Made by a program: the position numbers and the translations under genes. Of a stretch of DNA of 64,000 bases, positions 34,129 to 41,575 are shown in pieces (the first letter of the stretch is position 1; each line of letters starts with the position of its first letter). The stretch is from positions 84,500 to 148,499 of the forward strand of contig CAVXLZ010000004.1 in NCBI GenBank assembly GCA_963762825.1, given 5' to 3'. A model generated the notes under the pieces. It did no database searches. It saw only the letters and a list, made by a program, of their open reading frames with translations, and was not told the origin of the DNA. The DNA is from Miltoncostaea sp963762825. GTDB taxonomy: Bacteria > Actinomycetota > Thermoleophilia > Miltoncostaeales > Miltoncostaeaceae.

Positions 34129-35697
34129 CTACCAGCGTCCGGGATCGCGGTACGAGCCCCAGGCGTCACGGAAGACGTCGCACATCTCGCCGATGGTCGC
34201 ATCGGCCCCCGCGGCGGCCACCAGATGGGGCATCACGTTGTCCTCGCCGGCACAGGCGGCGCGCAGCCCTGCGATCGCCTCCGCATGGGCGGCGCCGTCG
34301 CGCGCCGCGCGCAGGGCGGACACCCGCTCCACCTGGCGCGCCTCGACCGCCGGGTCGGGGCGATGGATCGGGGGGTCCTCGCCCTCCCCGTCGACGTGCG
34401 CGTTGACCCCCACCACCCGGCGCTCGCCCCGCTCGAACTCGCGCTGGTAGGCGTACGCCGCATCGGCGATCTCGGCCTGCGGGAAGCCGGCCTCCACGGC
34501 GGCCACCATCCCGCCCATCGCATCGATGCGCGCGATGTAGTCGCGCGCCTGGCGCTCGAGCTCGTCGGTGAGGGCCTCCACGTAGTACGAGCCGCCGAGC
34601 GGATCGGCGACCGCGGTCACGCCGGTCTCCTCGGCGATCATCTGCTGGGTCCGCAGGGCGAGGGTCGCCGACTCGGGGGTCGGGATGCCGAGAGTCTCGT
34701 CGTAGGCGTTGGTGTGCAGGCTCTGCGTGCCGGCCAGCACCGCGCCGAGGGCCTCGATGGCCACCCGGGCGAGGTTGAGCATCGGCTGCTGGGCGGTGAG
34801 CGAGACGCCCGAGGTCTGGAGGTGCGTGCGCATCTGCCACGAGCGCGGGTCGCGCGCACCCACGCGCTCACGCATGAGGGTCGCCCAGAGGCGGCGCGCC
34901 GCGCGCACCTTTGCGATCTCCTCGAAGAGCTCGATGTGGAGGTTGAAGAAGAACGAGAAACGCGGCAGAAAGCTGTCGGGGTCGACGCCGCGCGCGGTCA
35001 GGTGCTCCACGTACGCGAGCCCGTCGGCGAGGGTGAACGCGAGCTCCTGAGCGGCGGTCGAGCCGGCCTCGCGGATGTGGTACCCACTCACCGAGACCGG
35101 GTGCCAGAGCGGCATCTCCTCGGCGCACCAGGCGATCAGGTCGCCGATCAGGCGCATCGAGGGCCGCTCGGGCACCACCCACTCCTTCTGGGCGATGAAC
35201 TCCTTCAGGATGTCGGCCTGGAGGGTGCCGCGCAGGCGCGCCGGCTCGACCCCCGATCGCTGGGCCGCCGCCACGAAGAGGGCGAGCGCGACCGGCGCCG
35301 GGCCCGAGATGGTGAGCGAGGTCGACACGCCGCCGAGGTCGATCCCGGCGTACAGGCGCTGCATGTCCTCGGCCGAGGCGGCCGAGACCCCCTCGCAGCC
35401 GACCTCGCCCAGCGACAGCGGGTGGTCGGGGTCGAAGCCCATCAGGGTGGGCATGTCGAACGCGGTCGAGAGCCCGGTCTGGCCGCTCTCGAGCAGGTGG
35501 CGAAAACGGGCGTTGGTGTCCTCCGGGGAGCCGAATCCGGCGAACATCCGCATCGTCCAGGGGCGGGTGCGGTACATCTGGGCGTGCAGCCCGCGCGTGT
35601 ACGGATACTCGCCAGGCGGCTCCGGCGACGCGCCCGACCCGTACACCGGATCGAGCGGAATGCCCGAGACGGTCCTCACTATCCTTGTGGCGCTCAT
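34129..35697 (-). CDS. Methylmalonyl-CoA mutase-family large subunit (no B12-binding domain)
   Basis: 522 residues from ATG 35697 (GGGAGA ribosome site upstream). It is the substrate-binding barrel of acyl-CoA mutases: YPYTRGLHAQMYRTRPWTMR near residue 29, STAFDMPTLMGFDPDHPLS near 80, SVSGYHIREAGSTAAQELAF near 210, and RTHLQTSGVSLTAQQPMLN near 300. The B12-binding domain usually at the C terminus (DxHxxG) is missing, so a separate small subunit is needed; none is adjacent. Methylmalonyl, isobutyryl or ethylmalonyl-CoA could be the substrate. The upstream extension in frame to 35868 is not homologous and is discarded. Confidence 0.9.
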   Translation of the reverse strand: MSATRIVRTVSGIPLDPVYGSGASPEPPGEYPYTRGLHAQMYRTRPWTMRMFAGFGSPEDTNARFRHLLESGQTGLSTAFDMPTLMGFDPDHPLSLGEVGCEGVSAASAEDMQRLYAGIDLGGVSTSLTISGPAPVALALFVAAAQRSGVEPARLRGTLQADILKEFIAQKEWVVPERPSMRLIGDLIAWCAEEMPLWHPVSVSGYHIREAGSTAAQELAFTLADGLAYVEHLTARGVDPDSFLPRFSFFFNLHIELFEEIAKVRAARRLWATLMRERVGARDPRSWQMRTHLQTSGVSLTAQQPMLNLARVAIEALGAVLAGTQSLHTNAYDETLGIPTPESATLALRTQQMIAEETGVTAVADPLGGSYYVEALTDELERQARDYIARIDAMGGMVAAVEAGFPQAEIADAAYAYQREFERGERRVVGVNAHVDGEGEDPPIHRPDPAVEARQVERVSALRAARDGAAHAEAIAGLRAACAGEDNVMPHLVAAAGADATIGEMCDVFRDAWGSYRDPGRW

Positions 35698-35736
35698 GGT
35701 GGTCTCCCTGAGAGGTTGTCCCCATGACTCGGCGCG

Positions 35737-35916
35737 ATGCTCGACCATCGCCCCGGCCGGTACAACCCCGACGTTGACGACCGGCTCGATCGCAGCGGCT
35801 TCCTGTGCTGGCAGCGGACCTACTACGGGGCCAACCTGCCGCGCCTCATCCACGTGAAGTCGCGCCACGACCCGGACGCCCCCCTCCTCCCCCGCCAGTG
35901 CATCCCCACGCGCTGA
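35737..35916 (+). CDS. Possible small protein of unknown function
   Basis: 59 residues from MLDHRPGRYNPDVDD to RQCIPTR, too short to assign. Amino-acid composition is coding-like (GFLCWQRTYYGANLPRLIHV) and an in-frame stop precedes the ATG, but there is no clear ribosome site. It diverges from the mutase gene and ends 12 bp before a promoter-like element. Could be chance. Confidence 0.4.
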   Translation: MLDHRPGRYNPDVDDRLDRSGFLCWQRTYYGANLPRLIHVKSRHDPDAPLLPRQCIPTR

Positions 35917-35928
35917 GGCGTATGGGGC

Positions 35929-35957
35929 TTGACCGCATCGGTAACTCTGTTGTTACC
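35929..35957 (+). promoter_or_regulatory. Promoter with overlapping inverted repeat
   Basis: TTGACC at 35929-35934 could be a -35 box and TTACCT at 35953-35958 a -10 box (18-bp spacing). GGTAAC-N6-GTTACC (35940-35945 and 35952-35957) overlaps them, an AT-richer island that looks like a dimeric repressor site for the two genes that follow. Confidence 0.5.
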
Positions 35958-35993
35958 TATTGCCCTGCGGGTGCAACGACTGGGAGGTGGGGC

Positions 35994-36299
35994 GTGCCGG
36001 GTGCCATCGTCGTCCGCTATCGAACGGCTCCCGAGCGCCGGGAGGAGAACAAGGGCCTCGTGCAGGCCGTCTTCGCCGGGCTGGCGCGGGCAGAGCCCGC
36101 CGGCCTTCGATACGCCGCCCTCCGGCTCGATGGCGGCGCCGAGTTCCTGCACCTGGCGCTCCTCGAGGAGGGGGAGCCGAATCCGCTCGTCGCGCTCCCC
36201 GCGTTCCAGGCGTTCCAGAGCGGCATCGCGGAGCGCTGCGACGAACAACCCACCGCGGCAGCGGCGACGGTCGTCGGCGCCTACCGGATGTGGGGATGA
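35994..36299 (+). CDS. Hypothetical protein (possible dimeric alpha/beta-barrel)
   Basis: 101 residues from GTG 35994, preceded by a good ribosome site GGGAGGTGG. The pattern (AIVVRYRTAPERREENKGLV, EFLHLALLEEG, FQAFQSGIAERC) resembles antibiotic-biosynthesis-monooxygenase-like (ABM) or EthD folds, but I cannot assign it firmly. It overlaps the next gene (ATGA) and lies behind the inverted-repeat promoter at 35929, so both are probably induced together. Confidence 0.65.
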   Translation: MPGAIVVRYRTAPERREENKGLVQAVFAGLARAEPAGLRYAALRLDGGAEFLHLALLEEGEPNPLVALPAFQAFQSGIAERCDEQPTAAAATVVGAYRMWG

Positions 36300-36790
36300 G
36301 CGGGTCGTCCTCGGTCGGCGACGAGCGCCCGGACATGCCGGCGAACGGAGTCGCCACCTCCACCGGATCGACCTTCTCGCGGCGATGCTCGGTGTCGATC
36401 GACATCGCCGCGGCGCCCGAGCGTGTGTGGCGGATCCTCACTGATGCCGCCGGCTTCCCCCGCTGGAACTCCACCGTCACCACCCTCACGGGTGACATCG
36501 CACTCGACGAACGACTGGAGCTGAGGGTCCCGGTCTCCGATCGGACCTTCCGGGTCACGGTGACCGAGTTCGCCGCGCCCTCGCGGATGGTGTGGGCCGA
36601 CGGCTTCGCGCCCGCATTCCGCGGCGTGCGTGTCTACACCCTCGCGCCCTCCGGGCGGGGGACGCGCTTCACCATGGCCGAGACCTTCAGCGGGCTGCTG
36701 CTGCCGATGCTCGCACGCACGCTTCCCGATTTCGTGCCGGTCTTCGAGCAGTACGCCGCCGACCTCAAACGCGAGGCCGAGGGATCCTGA
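36296..36790 (+). CDS. SRPBCC (polyketide cyclase/START-like) family protein
   Basis: 164 residues. After a loose 30-residue N-terminus the START-like fold begins (RCSVSIDIAAAPERVWRILT then DAAGFPRWNSTVTTLTGDI), with the C-terminal helix FVPVFEQYAADLKREAEGS. The family binds hydrophobic ligands; activator, cyclase and carrier roles are known. Co-translated with the small protein upstream. It ends in a strong terminator. Confidence 0.82.
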   Translation: MSGSSSVGDERPDMPANGVATSTGSTFSRRCSVSIDIAAAPERVWRILTDAAGFPRWNSTVTTLTGDIALDERLELRVPVSDRTFRVTVTEFAAPSRMVWADGFAPAFRGVRVYTLAPSGRGTRFTMAETFSGLLLPMLARTLPDFVPVFEQYAADLKREAEGS

Positions 36791-36797
36791 CCGGCAT

Positions 36798-36833
36798 CCT
36801 CCGAGGGCGCCCGGGCGGGGGCGCCCTCGGAGG
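36798..36833. terminator. Bidirectional hairpin terminator
   Basis: A perfect 15-bp stem (36798-36812 and 36819-36833, arm CCTCCGAGGGCGCCC) with a 6-nt loop between convergent genes. Confidence 0.85.
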
Positions 36834-36841
36834 CCGTGTCG

Positions 36842-38002
36842 CTACCTGGCGAGCTCTGCCCGCAGCGCCCGGGGGATCGCGCGACCGGCGAGCCTGCGGA
36901 ACGGTGCGTAGCTCGGCTGCCTGACGCCCGCCTCGGTGATCAGCCCACCCGGCCAGTTGATGTTGTCCTGGAGGTTGAACCAGACCACCGCCGCCACCCG
37001 CGAGCTCTTCACCGTCTTCAGGTTGAAGATCTGCTTCATATAGCGCGCCTGCGTCTTGGGGCTCACCTTCACCTTGCGGAAGGGGGTCGTCTCGGTGGTG
37101 TAGCCGGCCTCGGTGATGTAGAGCTTCATGCCCCGCTTCTTGCGGTCGAGGGTCGCGAAGATCTGCGGCAGGCTGGACCAGGTGGGGAAGGCCTTGTTGT
37201 AGCTCCGCGACCGGAACAGCGGCCCCCGCGAGGGGTAGATGTGCTGCGAGTAGGCGTTGAACTTGACCCGCTTGTCGCGCACGAGGCCGTTCATCCACAC
37301 CTTCGCGCCGATGTTGCCGTTGCCGCTGCTGCTGCGCGGGCCGCCGACGCCGGCGATGACGATGGCGCGCTTGTTGGCGCGCTTGATGTTGGTGTAGCCG
37401 GCCCTCACGAGGCCCTTGTACTTGCCGAGGTTGCTGCGCCCGTTGAAGCGGAAGAACGCCTTCAGGTTGGGCTCGTTCCAGATCTCGAAGTGGCGCACGC
37501 GCGGCAGCCGGGTCGAGCCGCCGGCGGGCGTGAACCTGCCGCTGTAGCGCGTGGCGACCGCCCTCATGAAGGCGCCGAAGGCTGCCGTCGTCGGGGCGTC
37601 CGGGTCGTAGAGCGTCTCCTGCGGGTCGTCGCGGCCGGCGATCGCCCAGCTCGGCGTGGCATACGTGCTGACGATCGGCGTGATCTTCGCCGCGGCGAGA
37701 CCGGTGAAGATCGCGTCGAGCCGGCTCCAGTCGTACGCCGGGTCGTTCGGGTTCCGCGGGTTCGCCGGTCGCGTCGGTGCCACCAGCTGCCAGAGGATGT
37801 CCACCCGGGTGACCTTCACCCGAGTGTCCTTCACCAACTGGACCCGGTTGGGGATCTCCGAGAGCGGAGCCGTGGCCAGGACGTCGTCCTGGATCGCGGT
37901 GACACCGGCGACGCCGGTCGCTGGCACCGCGAGCGCGACGGCCGCCACCGCGACCGCCAGTCCGGTCGTGGCGTTCCGTCGCTTTCTGGCCTGTGATCTC
38001 AC
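36842..38002 (-). CDS. Exported glycoside hydrolase-like protein (TIM barrel, clan GH-A type)
   Basis: 386 residues from GTG 38002, preceded by GAGGAGACAG. A signal peptide (TTGLAVAVAAVALAVPATG) leads to a barrel with two candidate catalytic glutamates: FEIWNEPNLKAFFRF (NEP acid/base) and LYITEAGYTTET (nucleophile), about 120 residues apart, typical of clan A (GH5/GH39-like). Tryptophans and a YSQHIYPSRG loop line the cleft. Substrate unknown. Longer upstream frame to 38047 has no ribosome site. Confidence 0.83.
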   Translation of the reverse strand: MRSQARKRRNATTGLAVAVAAVALAVPATGVAGVTAIQDDVLATAPLSEIPNRVQLVKDTRVKVTRVDILWQLVAPTRPANPRNPNDPAYDWSRLDAIFTGLAAAKITPIVSTYATPSWAIAGRDDPQETLYDPDAPTTAAFGAFMRAVATRYSGRFTPAGGSTRLPRVRHFEIWNEPNLKAFFRFNGRSNLGKYKGLVRAGYTNIKRANKRAIVIAGVGGPRSSSGNGNIGAKVWMNGLVRDKRVKFNAYSQHIYPSRGPLFRSRSYNKAFPTWSSLPQIFATLDRKKRGMKLYITEAGYTTETTPFRKVKVSPKTQARYMKQIFNLKTVKSSRVAAVVWFNLQDNINWPGGLITEAGVRQPSYAPFRRLAGRAIPRALRAELAR

Positions 38003-38083
38003 CGATCTGTCTCCTCGTTCGACTCTCGGGCGCGGCGAGCGTACCAACGCTCCACTCGCCCGCTCTGTCGGGTTTACCTCGGC

Positions 38084-38545
38084 CTAACGCCTCTCGTCGA
38101 AGAAGCTTCGCAATAGGGAGAGGGCCTCGGTCGCGAGCACACCCCCCTGCACCTCCACACGGTGCAGCAGCCGTGGATCGTGGAGGGGGTTTATCACGGT
38201 CCCGGCGGCGCCCACCTTCTGGTCGGGTGCGCCGTACACCACGCGCGCGATGCGGGCCTGCTGGATGGCGCCGGCGCACATCGGGCACGGCTCCAGCGTG
38301 CAGTACAGAACCGAGCCCAGCAGACGCCACCCGCCGAGCGTCATGGCGGCCGCGCGCAGGGCCAGGATCTCCGCATGCGCGGTCGGGTCGCCGCGCTCCT
38401 CGCGCTCGTTGTGGGCCGAGCCCACCACCTCGCCCTCGTGCACCACCACGCAGCCCACCGGCACGTCGTCGTGGGCGGCCGCCTCGACCGCCTCTCGCAG
38501 GGCCATCCGCATGAAGTGCTCATCGCGTGGGAAGACGCGGGTCAT
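38084..38545 (-). CDS. tadA: tRNA(adenosine34) deaminase
   Basis: 153 residues, the cytidine-deaminase fold of TadA. Zinc ligands are in TAHAEILALR (HAE) and LEPCPMCAGAI (PCxxC). TadA makes inosine at the wobble base of tRNA-Arg(ACG), and that tRNA is encoded at 57593, so the pair fits. Only 27 bp separate its ATG from the divergent MOSC gene; an AGACT-N2-AGTCT palindrome at 38553-38564 sits between and may hold both -10 boxes. Confidence 0.93.
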   Translation of the reverse strand: MTRVFPRDEHFMRMALREAVEAAAHDDVPVGCVVVHEGEVVGSAHNEREERGDPTAHAEILALRAAAMTLGGWRLLGSVLYCTLEPCPMCAGAIQQARIARVVYGAPDQKVGAAGTVINPLHDPRLLHRVEVQGGVLATEALSLLRSFFDERR

Positions 38546-38572
38546 GGCGGTGAGACTAGAGTCTTCCAGAGC

Positions 38573-39223
38573 ATGCGCATCGTCTCGGTCAACGTTGGTC
38601 TTCCCCGCGACCTCGCCCACCGCGACGGCGTCGTGTCGAGCGGCATCGTGAAGGAGCCCGTGGAGGGGCCGGTGGCAGTCGGCGCGACCAACCTGGCCGG
38701 CGACGGGCAGGCCGATCTCAGCGTGCACGGCGGCATCGACAAGGCGGTCTACGCCTACCCCCACGAGCACTACGCCGCCTGGGCCCGCCAGCTCGGGCGC
38801 GACGACCTCACGCCCGGGTGGTTCGGCGAGAACCTTACCGTGGAGGGGCTGCTCGAGGATGAGGTGCGCATCGGCGACGTCCTGCGCGCCGGAAGCGCCG
38901 TCTTCGCCGTGAGCCAGCCGCGGGTGCCGTGCTTCAAGCTGGCGATCCGGATGGGCGACCCGGGCTTCGCGAAGCCCTTCCTCGGCAGCGGCCGGGTGGG
39001 CTTCTACCTGCGGGTGCTCGGCGAGGGCGAGATCCGGGCCGGCGATCCCATCGCCCGGGAGCCGACCACCGAGCTCTCGATGAGCGTCGCCGAGGTGGCC
39101 GGTCTTCTCGGCAGCAGGACGAGCGCGGCCGACCTCGACCGCGGGGCGGCCATCGCGGCGCTCCCGCTCGGCTGGCGGGAGTCGTTCGCCCAGCGGGCGG
39201 TCGCTACGCGGCGAGCTCGATGA
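38573..39223 (+). CDS. MOSC domain-containing protein (YiiM-like)
   Basis: 216 residues. MOSC features are HGGIDKAVYAYPHEHYAAW, GWFGENLTVEGLLEDEVRIG, and the conserved cysteine in SQPRVPCFKLAIRMG that binds the molybdenum cofactor. YiiM-like proteins reduce N-hydroxylated compounds. The molybdate importer at 30 kb is consistent with Moco use. Overlaps the convergent membrane gene by 20 bp. Confidence 0.88.
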   Translation: MRIVSVNVGLPRDLAHRDGVVSSGIVKEPVEGPVAVGATNLAGDGQADLSVHGGIDKAVYAYPHEHYAAWARQLGRDDLTPGWFGENLTVEGLLEDEVRIGDVLRAGSAVFAVSQPRVPCFKLAIRMGDPGFAKPFLGSGRVGFYLRVLGEGEIRAGDPIAREPTTELSMSVAEVAGLLGSRTSAADLDRGAAIAALPLGWRESFAQRAVATRRAR

Positions 39224-39698
39224 CGATCAACGCGGCGTAGCCCGCCGCGAAGGCCCCCGTCAGGCCGTAGACGGCGGCCCGGGGCACCGAGCGCACGGTG
39301 AAGCCGGTGGTCGCGAGGAAGACAACCTTCACCAGGTCGCCCGCGAGCATGAGGGCCGCGAACACCGCGAGCAGCGTTCCTGCCTCGGCATCGCGCGCCA
39401 GCGCGACGAGCATCGCGATGTGGCCGGCGTTCATCGCGAGGATGAACGCCATGCCCACAATCTCGCGCTCGGCGAGGCGGTCGGCGATGGCCGCCACCAG
39501 CCCCAGGGCGAGAAGGCCGAGGATCACGACCTCGGCCAACCGCGCCCCGCCGGGGCCCTCCGCCGCGCGCCCGAGGGCCGCGATCAGCGCGGCGACGCCC
39601 ACGCCGATGCCGCCGAGCTTGAGGGCGGTCTCGAGCCATCCGAGAGTGCCCCAGTCGCCGACGTGCCACGCGGGCCGCTCAGCCGTCGGGGCGCTCAT
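39204..39698 (-). CDS. Hypothetical four-helix membrane protein
   Basis: 164 residues with four hydrophobic segments (about 24-46, 56-76, 82-102, 107-130, plus a short C-terminal one). No known domain. Its ATG overlaps the stop of the LOG gene by one base (TGATG), so it is translated with that gene and the nitroreductase. Confidence 0.65.
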   Translation of the reverse strand: MSAPTAERPAWHVGDWGTLGWLETALKLGGIGVGVAALIAALGRAAEGPGGARLAEVVILGLLALGLVAAIADRLAEREIVGMAFILAMNAGHIAMLVALARDAEAGTLLAVFAALMLAGDLVKVVFLATTGFTVRSVPRAAVYGLTGAFAAGYAALIVIELAA

Positions 39699-40423
39699 CA
39701 GCGCGCGGGGGTGCCGACCGCCAGCCGGACGATCTCCTCGGCCGAGTCGGAGAGTTGGATCAGGTCCATGTCGCCGCGTCCGATGTAGCCATCCTCGAGT
39801 AGGCGCGCCTGGATCCAACGCACCAGCCCGGCCCAATAGGCGCTGCCGCAGAGCACCACCGGGAAGCTCAGCGCCTTGCCGGTCTGGATCAGGGTCAGCG
39901 ACTCGAAGAGCTCGTCGAGGGTGCCGAAGCCGCCCGGGAACACGATGTAGGCCTCGGAGTACTTCACGAACATGGTCTTGCGCACGAAGAAGTAGCGGAA
40001 CGAGATGGCCAGGTTGACGTACTCGTTGACGGCCTGCTCGTGCGGCAGCTCGATCGTGCAGCCGATCGATATACCTCCCGCCTCGGCGGCACCACGGTTG
40101 GCCGCCTCCATGATCCCCGGACCGCCCCCGGTGACCACGCCGTAGCCGCGCTCCACAAGCAGGCCGGCGACCTCGCGGGCAAGGGCGTAGTTGGGGCTGT
40201 CGGGAGGCGTACGCGCCGATCCGAAGATCGAGACCGCGGGCCCGACCCGGGCGAGGGCGTCGAAGCCGTTGACGAACTCGCCGAGAATGCGCAGCACACG
40301 CCAGGGGTCGCTGTGGAGGAAGTCCGCATCGGCGGGCCGCAGGAGCAGGCTCGCGTCGGCGTGGCCGATCGCCGCCTCGCCGGGCCCGCGCGCTGCCAGA
40401 CGCCCACTGCGGGAGAGCTTCAC
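39698..40423 (-). CDS. LOG family protein (nucleotide 5'-monophosphate nucleosidase type)
   Basis: 241 residues from GTG 40423. The LOG signature is complete: VTGGGPGIMEAANRGAAEAG and VFPGGFGTLDELFESLTL (PGGxGTxxE). Homologues cleave cytokinin nucleotides or AMP (TIGR00730/YgdH-like). Starts within the nitroreductase stop (GTGA). Confidence 0.9.
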   Translation of the reverse strand: MKLSRSGRLAARGPGEAAIGHADASLLLRPADADFLHSDPWRVLRILGEFVNGFDALARVGPAVSIFGSARTPPDSPNYALAREVAGLLVERGYGVVTGGGPGIMEAANRGAAEAGGISIGCTIELPHEQAVNEYVNLAISFRYFFVRKTMFVKYSEAYIVFPGGFGTLDELFESLTLIQTGKALSFPVVLCGSAYWAGLVRWIQARLLEDGYIGRGDMDLIQLSDSAEEIVRLAVGTPAR

Positions 40424-40947
40424 CCGGCCACCGCGCCGACGTGGGTCACGATGGCATCGAAGGGCTGGCGCTTGGCGCGTGCGCTCCACTCCTCGGGGGT
40501 GCGGCGCGCGGGATCGCGCGGACGCTGGGGCGGGCCGAAGCCGATGACCACGACCGCCCGCTCCGGCGGCTCGATGGCCAGCGCGTGCGCAAGGGCGTCC
40601 GGGTCGGCGATGCCGTTGGGGCAGGAGGTGATCCCCTCGGCCCATCCGGCGAGCATCATGCTCTGGGCGGCGCGGCCGGCGTCGAAGTCGACGAGGCCAC
40701 CTCCTGGGCTGACCACCACCACCACGACCAGCCCGGCGTCCAGCACGTTGCCCGGCACGTAGACGGCGTCTGCGATCGCGGGCACCGCCTCGCCCTCCAC
40801 CACGACGAACCGGAAGGGCTGGCGGTTGCGGGCGCTGCCGACCAGCCGACCCGCGTCGAGGATGCGCCGGGCCACCTCGTCGGGGACGTCCGCGCCCGAG
40901 TAGGAGCGCGAATCGCGCTTGCTGGCCACGGCGAGATGGACGTCCAT
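40420..40947 (-). CDS. Nitroreductase family protein
   Basis: 175 residues, FMN-type nitroreductase fold. RDSRSYSGADVPDEVARRIL and GSARNRQPFRFVVVEG form the N-terminal FMN loop, AAQSMMLAGWAEGITSCP the dimer helix, and AVVVIGFGPPQRP the C-terminal FMN loop. First gene of a three-gene unit with the LOG and membrane proteins. Substrate unknown. Confidence 0.87.
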   Translation of the reverse strand: MDVHLAVASKRDSRSYSGADVPDEVARRILDAGRLVGSARNRQPFRFVVVEGEAVPAIADAVYVPGNVLDAGLVVVVVVSPGGGLVDFDAGRAAQSMMLAGWAEGITSCPNGIADPDALAHALAIEPPERAVVVIGFGPPQRPRDPARRTPEEWSARAKRQPFDAIVTHVGAVAG

Positions 40948-40995
40948 CCCCGCCAGACTAGTCGACCGCTCCGGGGCGGGACCTCTCAGCCTGAA

Positions 40996-41457
40996 TCAGG
41001 CGGCCGCGCGCGGCCGGACGGTGTGCGATACGCAGAAGGGAGTGCCCCATATCGGCTCCCGCCCGCAGGGCTTGCCCTTGCGATTGAGGGCGGCGCAGCG
41101 CGGCGTGGAGCCGTCAGCGCCGCGCAGACCGCGGTCCCGCTCGAAGTAGGAGCGCGCGCGGGCGAAGTGGGCATCGATGATCTGCGAGGTGCGGAGCTGA
41201 TCGTGGGCCTTCATCAGCGATCGCGCGGTGGTGAAGAGCGAGCGTGCCGCCATCGGCTGAGACCGCGGATCGGCGGCCAGGCGGGAGATCCCCGACTCGC
41301 ACACGTCGAAGAGGAAGCCCTCCGACCAGCCAGGCCGCCGCGGGTCGGGCATCAGGGACGGCGTGAGCGCTTTCCAGAGGTCGAGCGTGAAGCGCTCCAT
41401 GGCCGCGGCGCGACTGCCTGAAACACCCCGGGTCCGGACGTCCGCCTCGTTGATCAT
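40996..41457 (-). CDS. Hypothetical protein with C-terminal cysteine/histidine cluster
   Basis: 153 residues from ATG 41457. The body is helical and unrecognised (MERFTLDLWKALTPSLMPDP). The C terminus reads RCAALNRKGKPCGREPIWG then TPFCVSH, a CX8CX10CX2H pattern resembling the small zinc motif common in phage and mobile-element proteins. A TTGACA-N17-TGACAT promoter ends about 7 nt before the ATG, so the message is probably leaderless. Divergent from the B12-type MerR gene, whose candidate operator covers this promoter. Confidence 0.65.
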   Translation of the reverse strand: MINEADVRTRGVSGSRAAAMERFTLDLWKALTPSLMPDPRRPGWSEGFLFDVCESGISRLAADPRSQPMAARSLFTTARSLMKAHDQLRTSQIIDAHFARARSYFERDRGLRGADGSTPRCAALNRKGKPCGREPIWGTPFCVSHTVRPRAAA

Positions 41458-41464
41458 GACGCGT

Positions 41465-41493
41465 ATGTCACCAGAAACCAGACAGCGTGTCAA
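41465..41493 (-). promoter_or_regulatory. Sigma-70 type promoter, leaderless
   Basis: On the minus strand TTGACA (41493-41488) and TGACAT (41470-41465) are 17 bp apart. The start codon at 41457 follows by 7 nt. This is the best consensus promoter I see in the window. Confidence 0.65.
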
Positions 41494-41515
41494 GTGTTTG
41501 TCGAGTGTTCGTCCA
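41483..41515 (+). promoter_or_regulatory. Three 11-bp direct repeats, candidate B12-regulator operator
   Basis: GTGTTTGTCGA (41494-41504) and GTGTTCGTCCA (41505-41515) match at 9 of 11 positions. A weaker copy, CAGCGTGTCAA (41483-41493), shares the TGTC core. They run in register and the first covers the -35 box of the divergent gene. CarH/LitR proteins are known to bind 11-bp direct repeats that overlap a -35 box. Confidence 0.55.
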
Positions 41516-41575
41516 CCTCATTGAACCGGCCCCGATCCCCCTCCGCGACGATCCTGCCCCGGTACCCTGGACAAC

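Noticed and set aside
37797..37825. CACCCGGGTG palindrome resembling the CTCACCCG operator
   Set aside because: It lies inside the glycosyl hydrolase gene and lacks the two-base centre and flanking bases of the motif.
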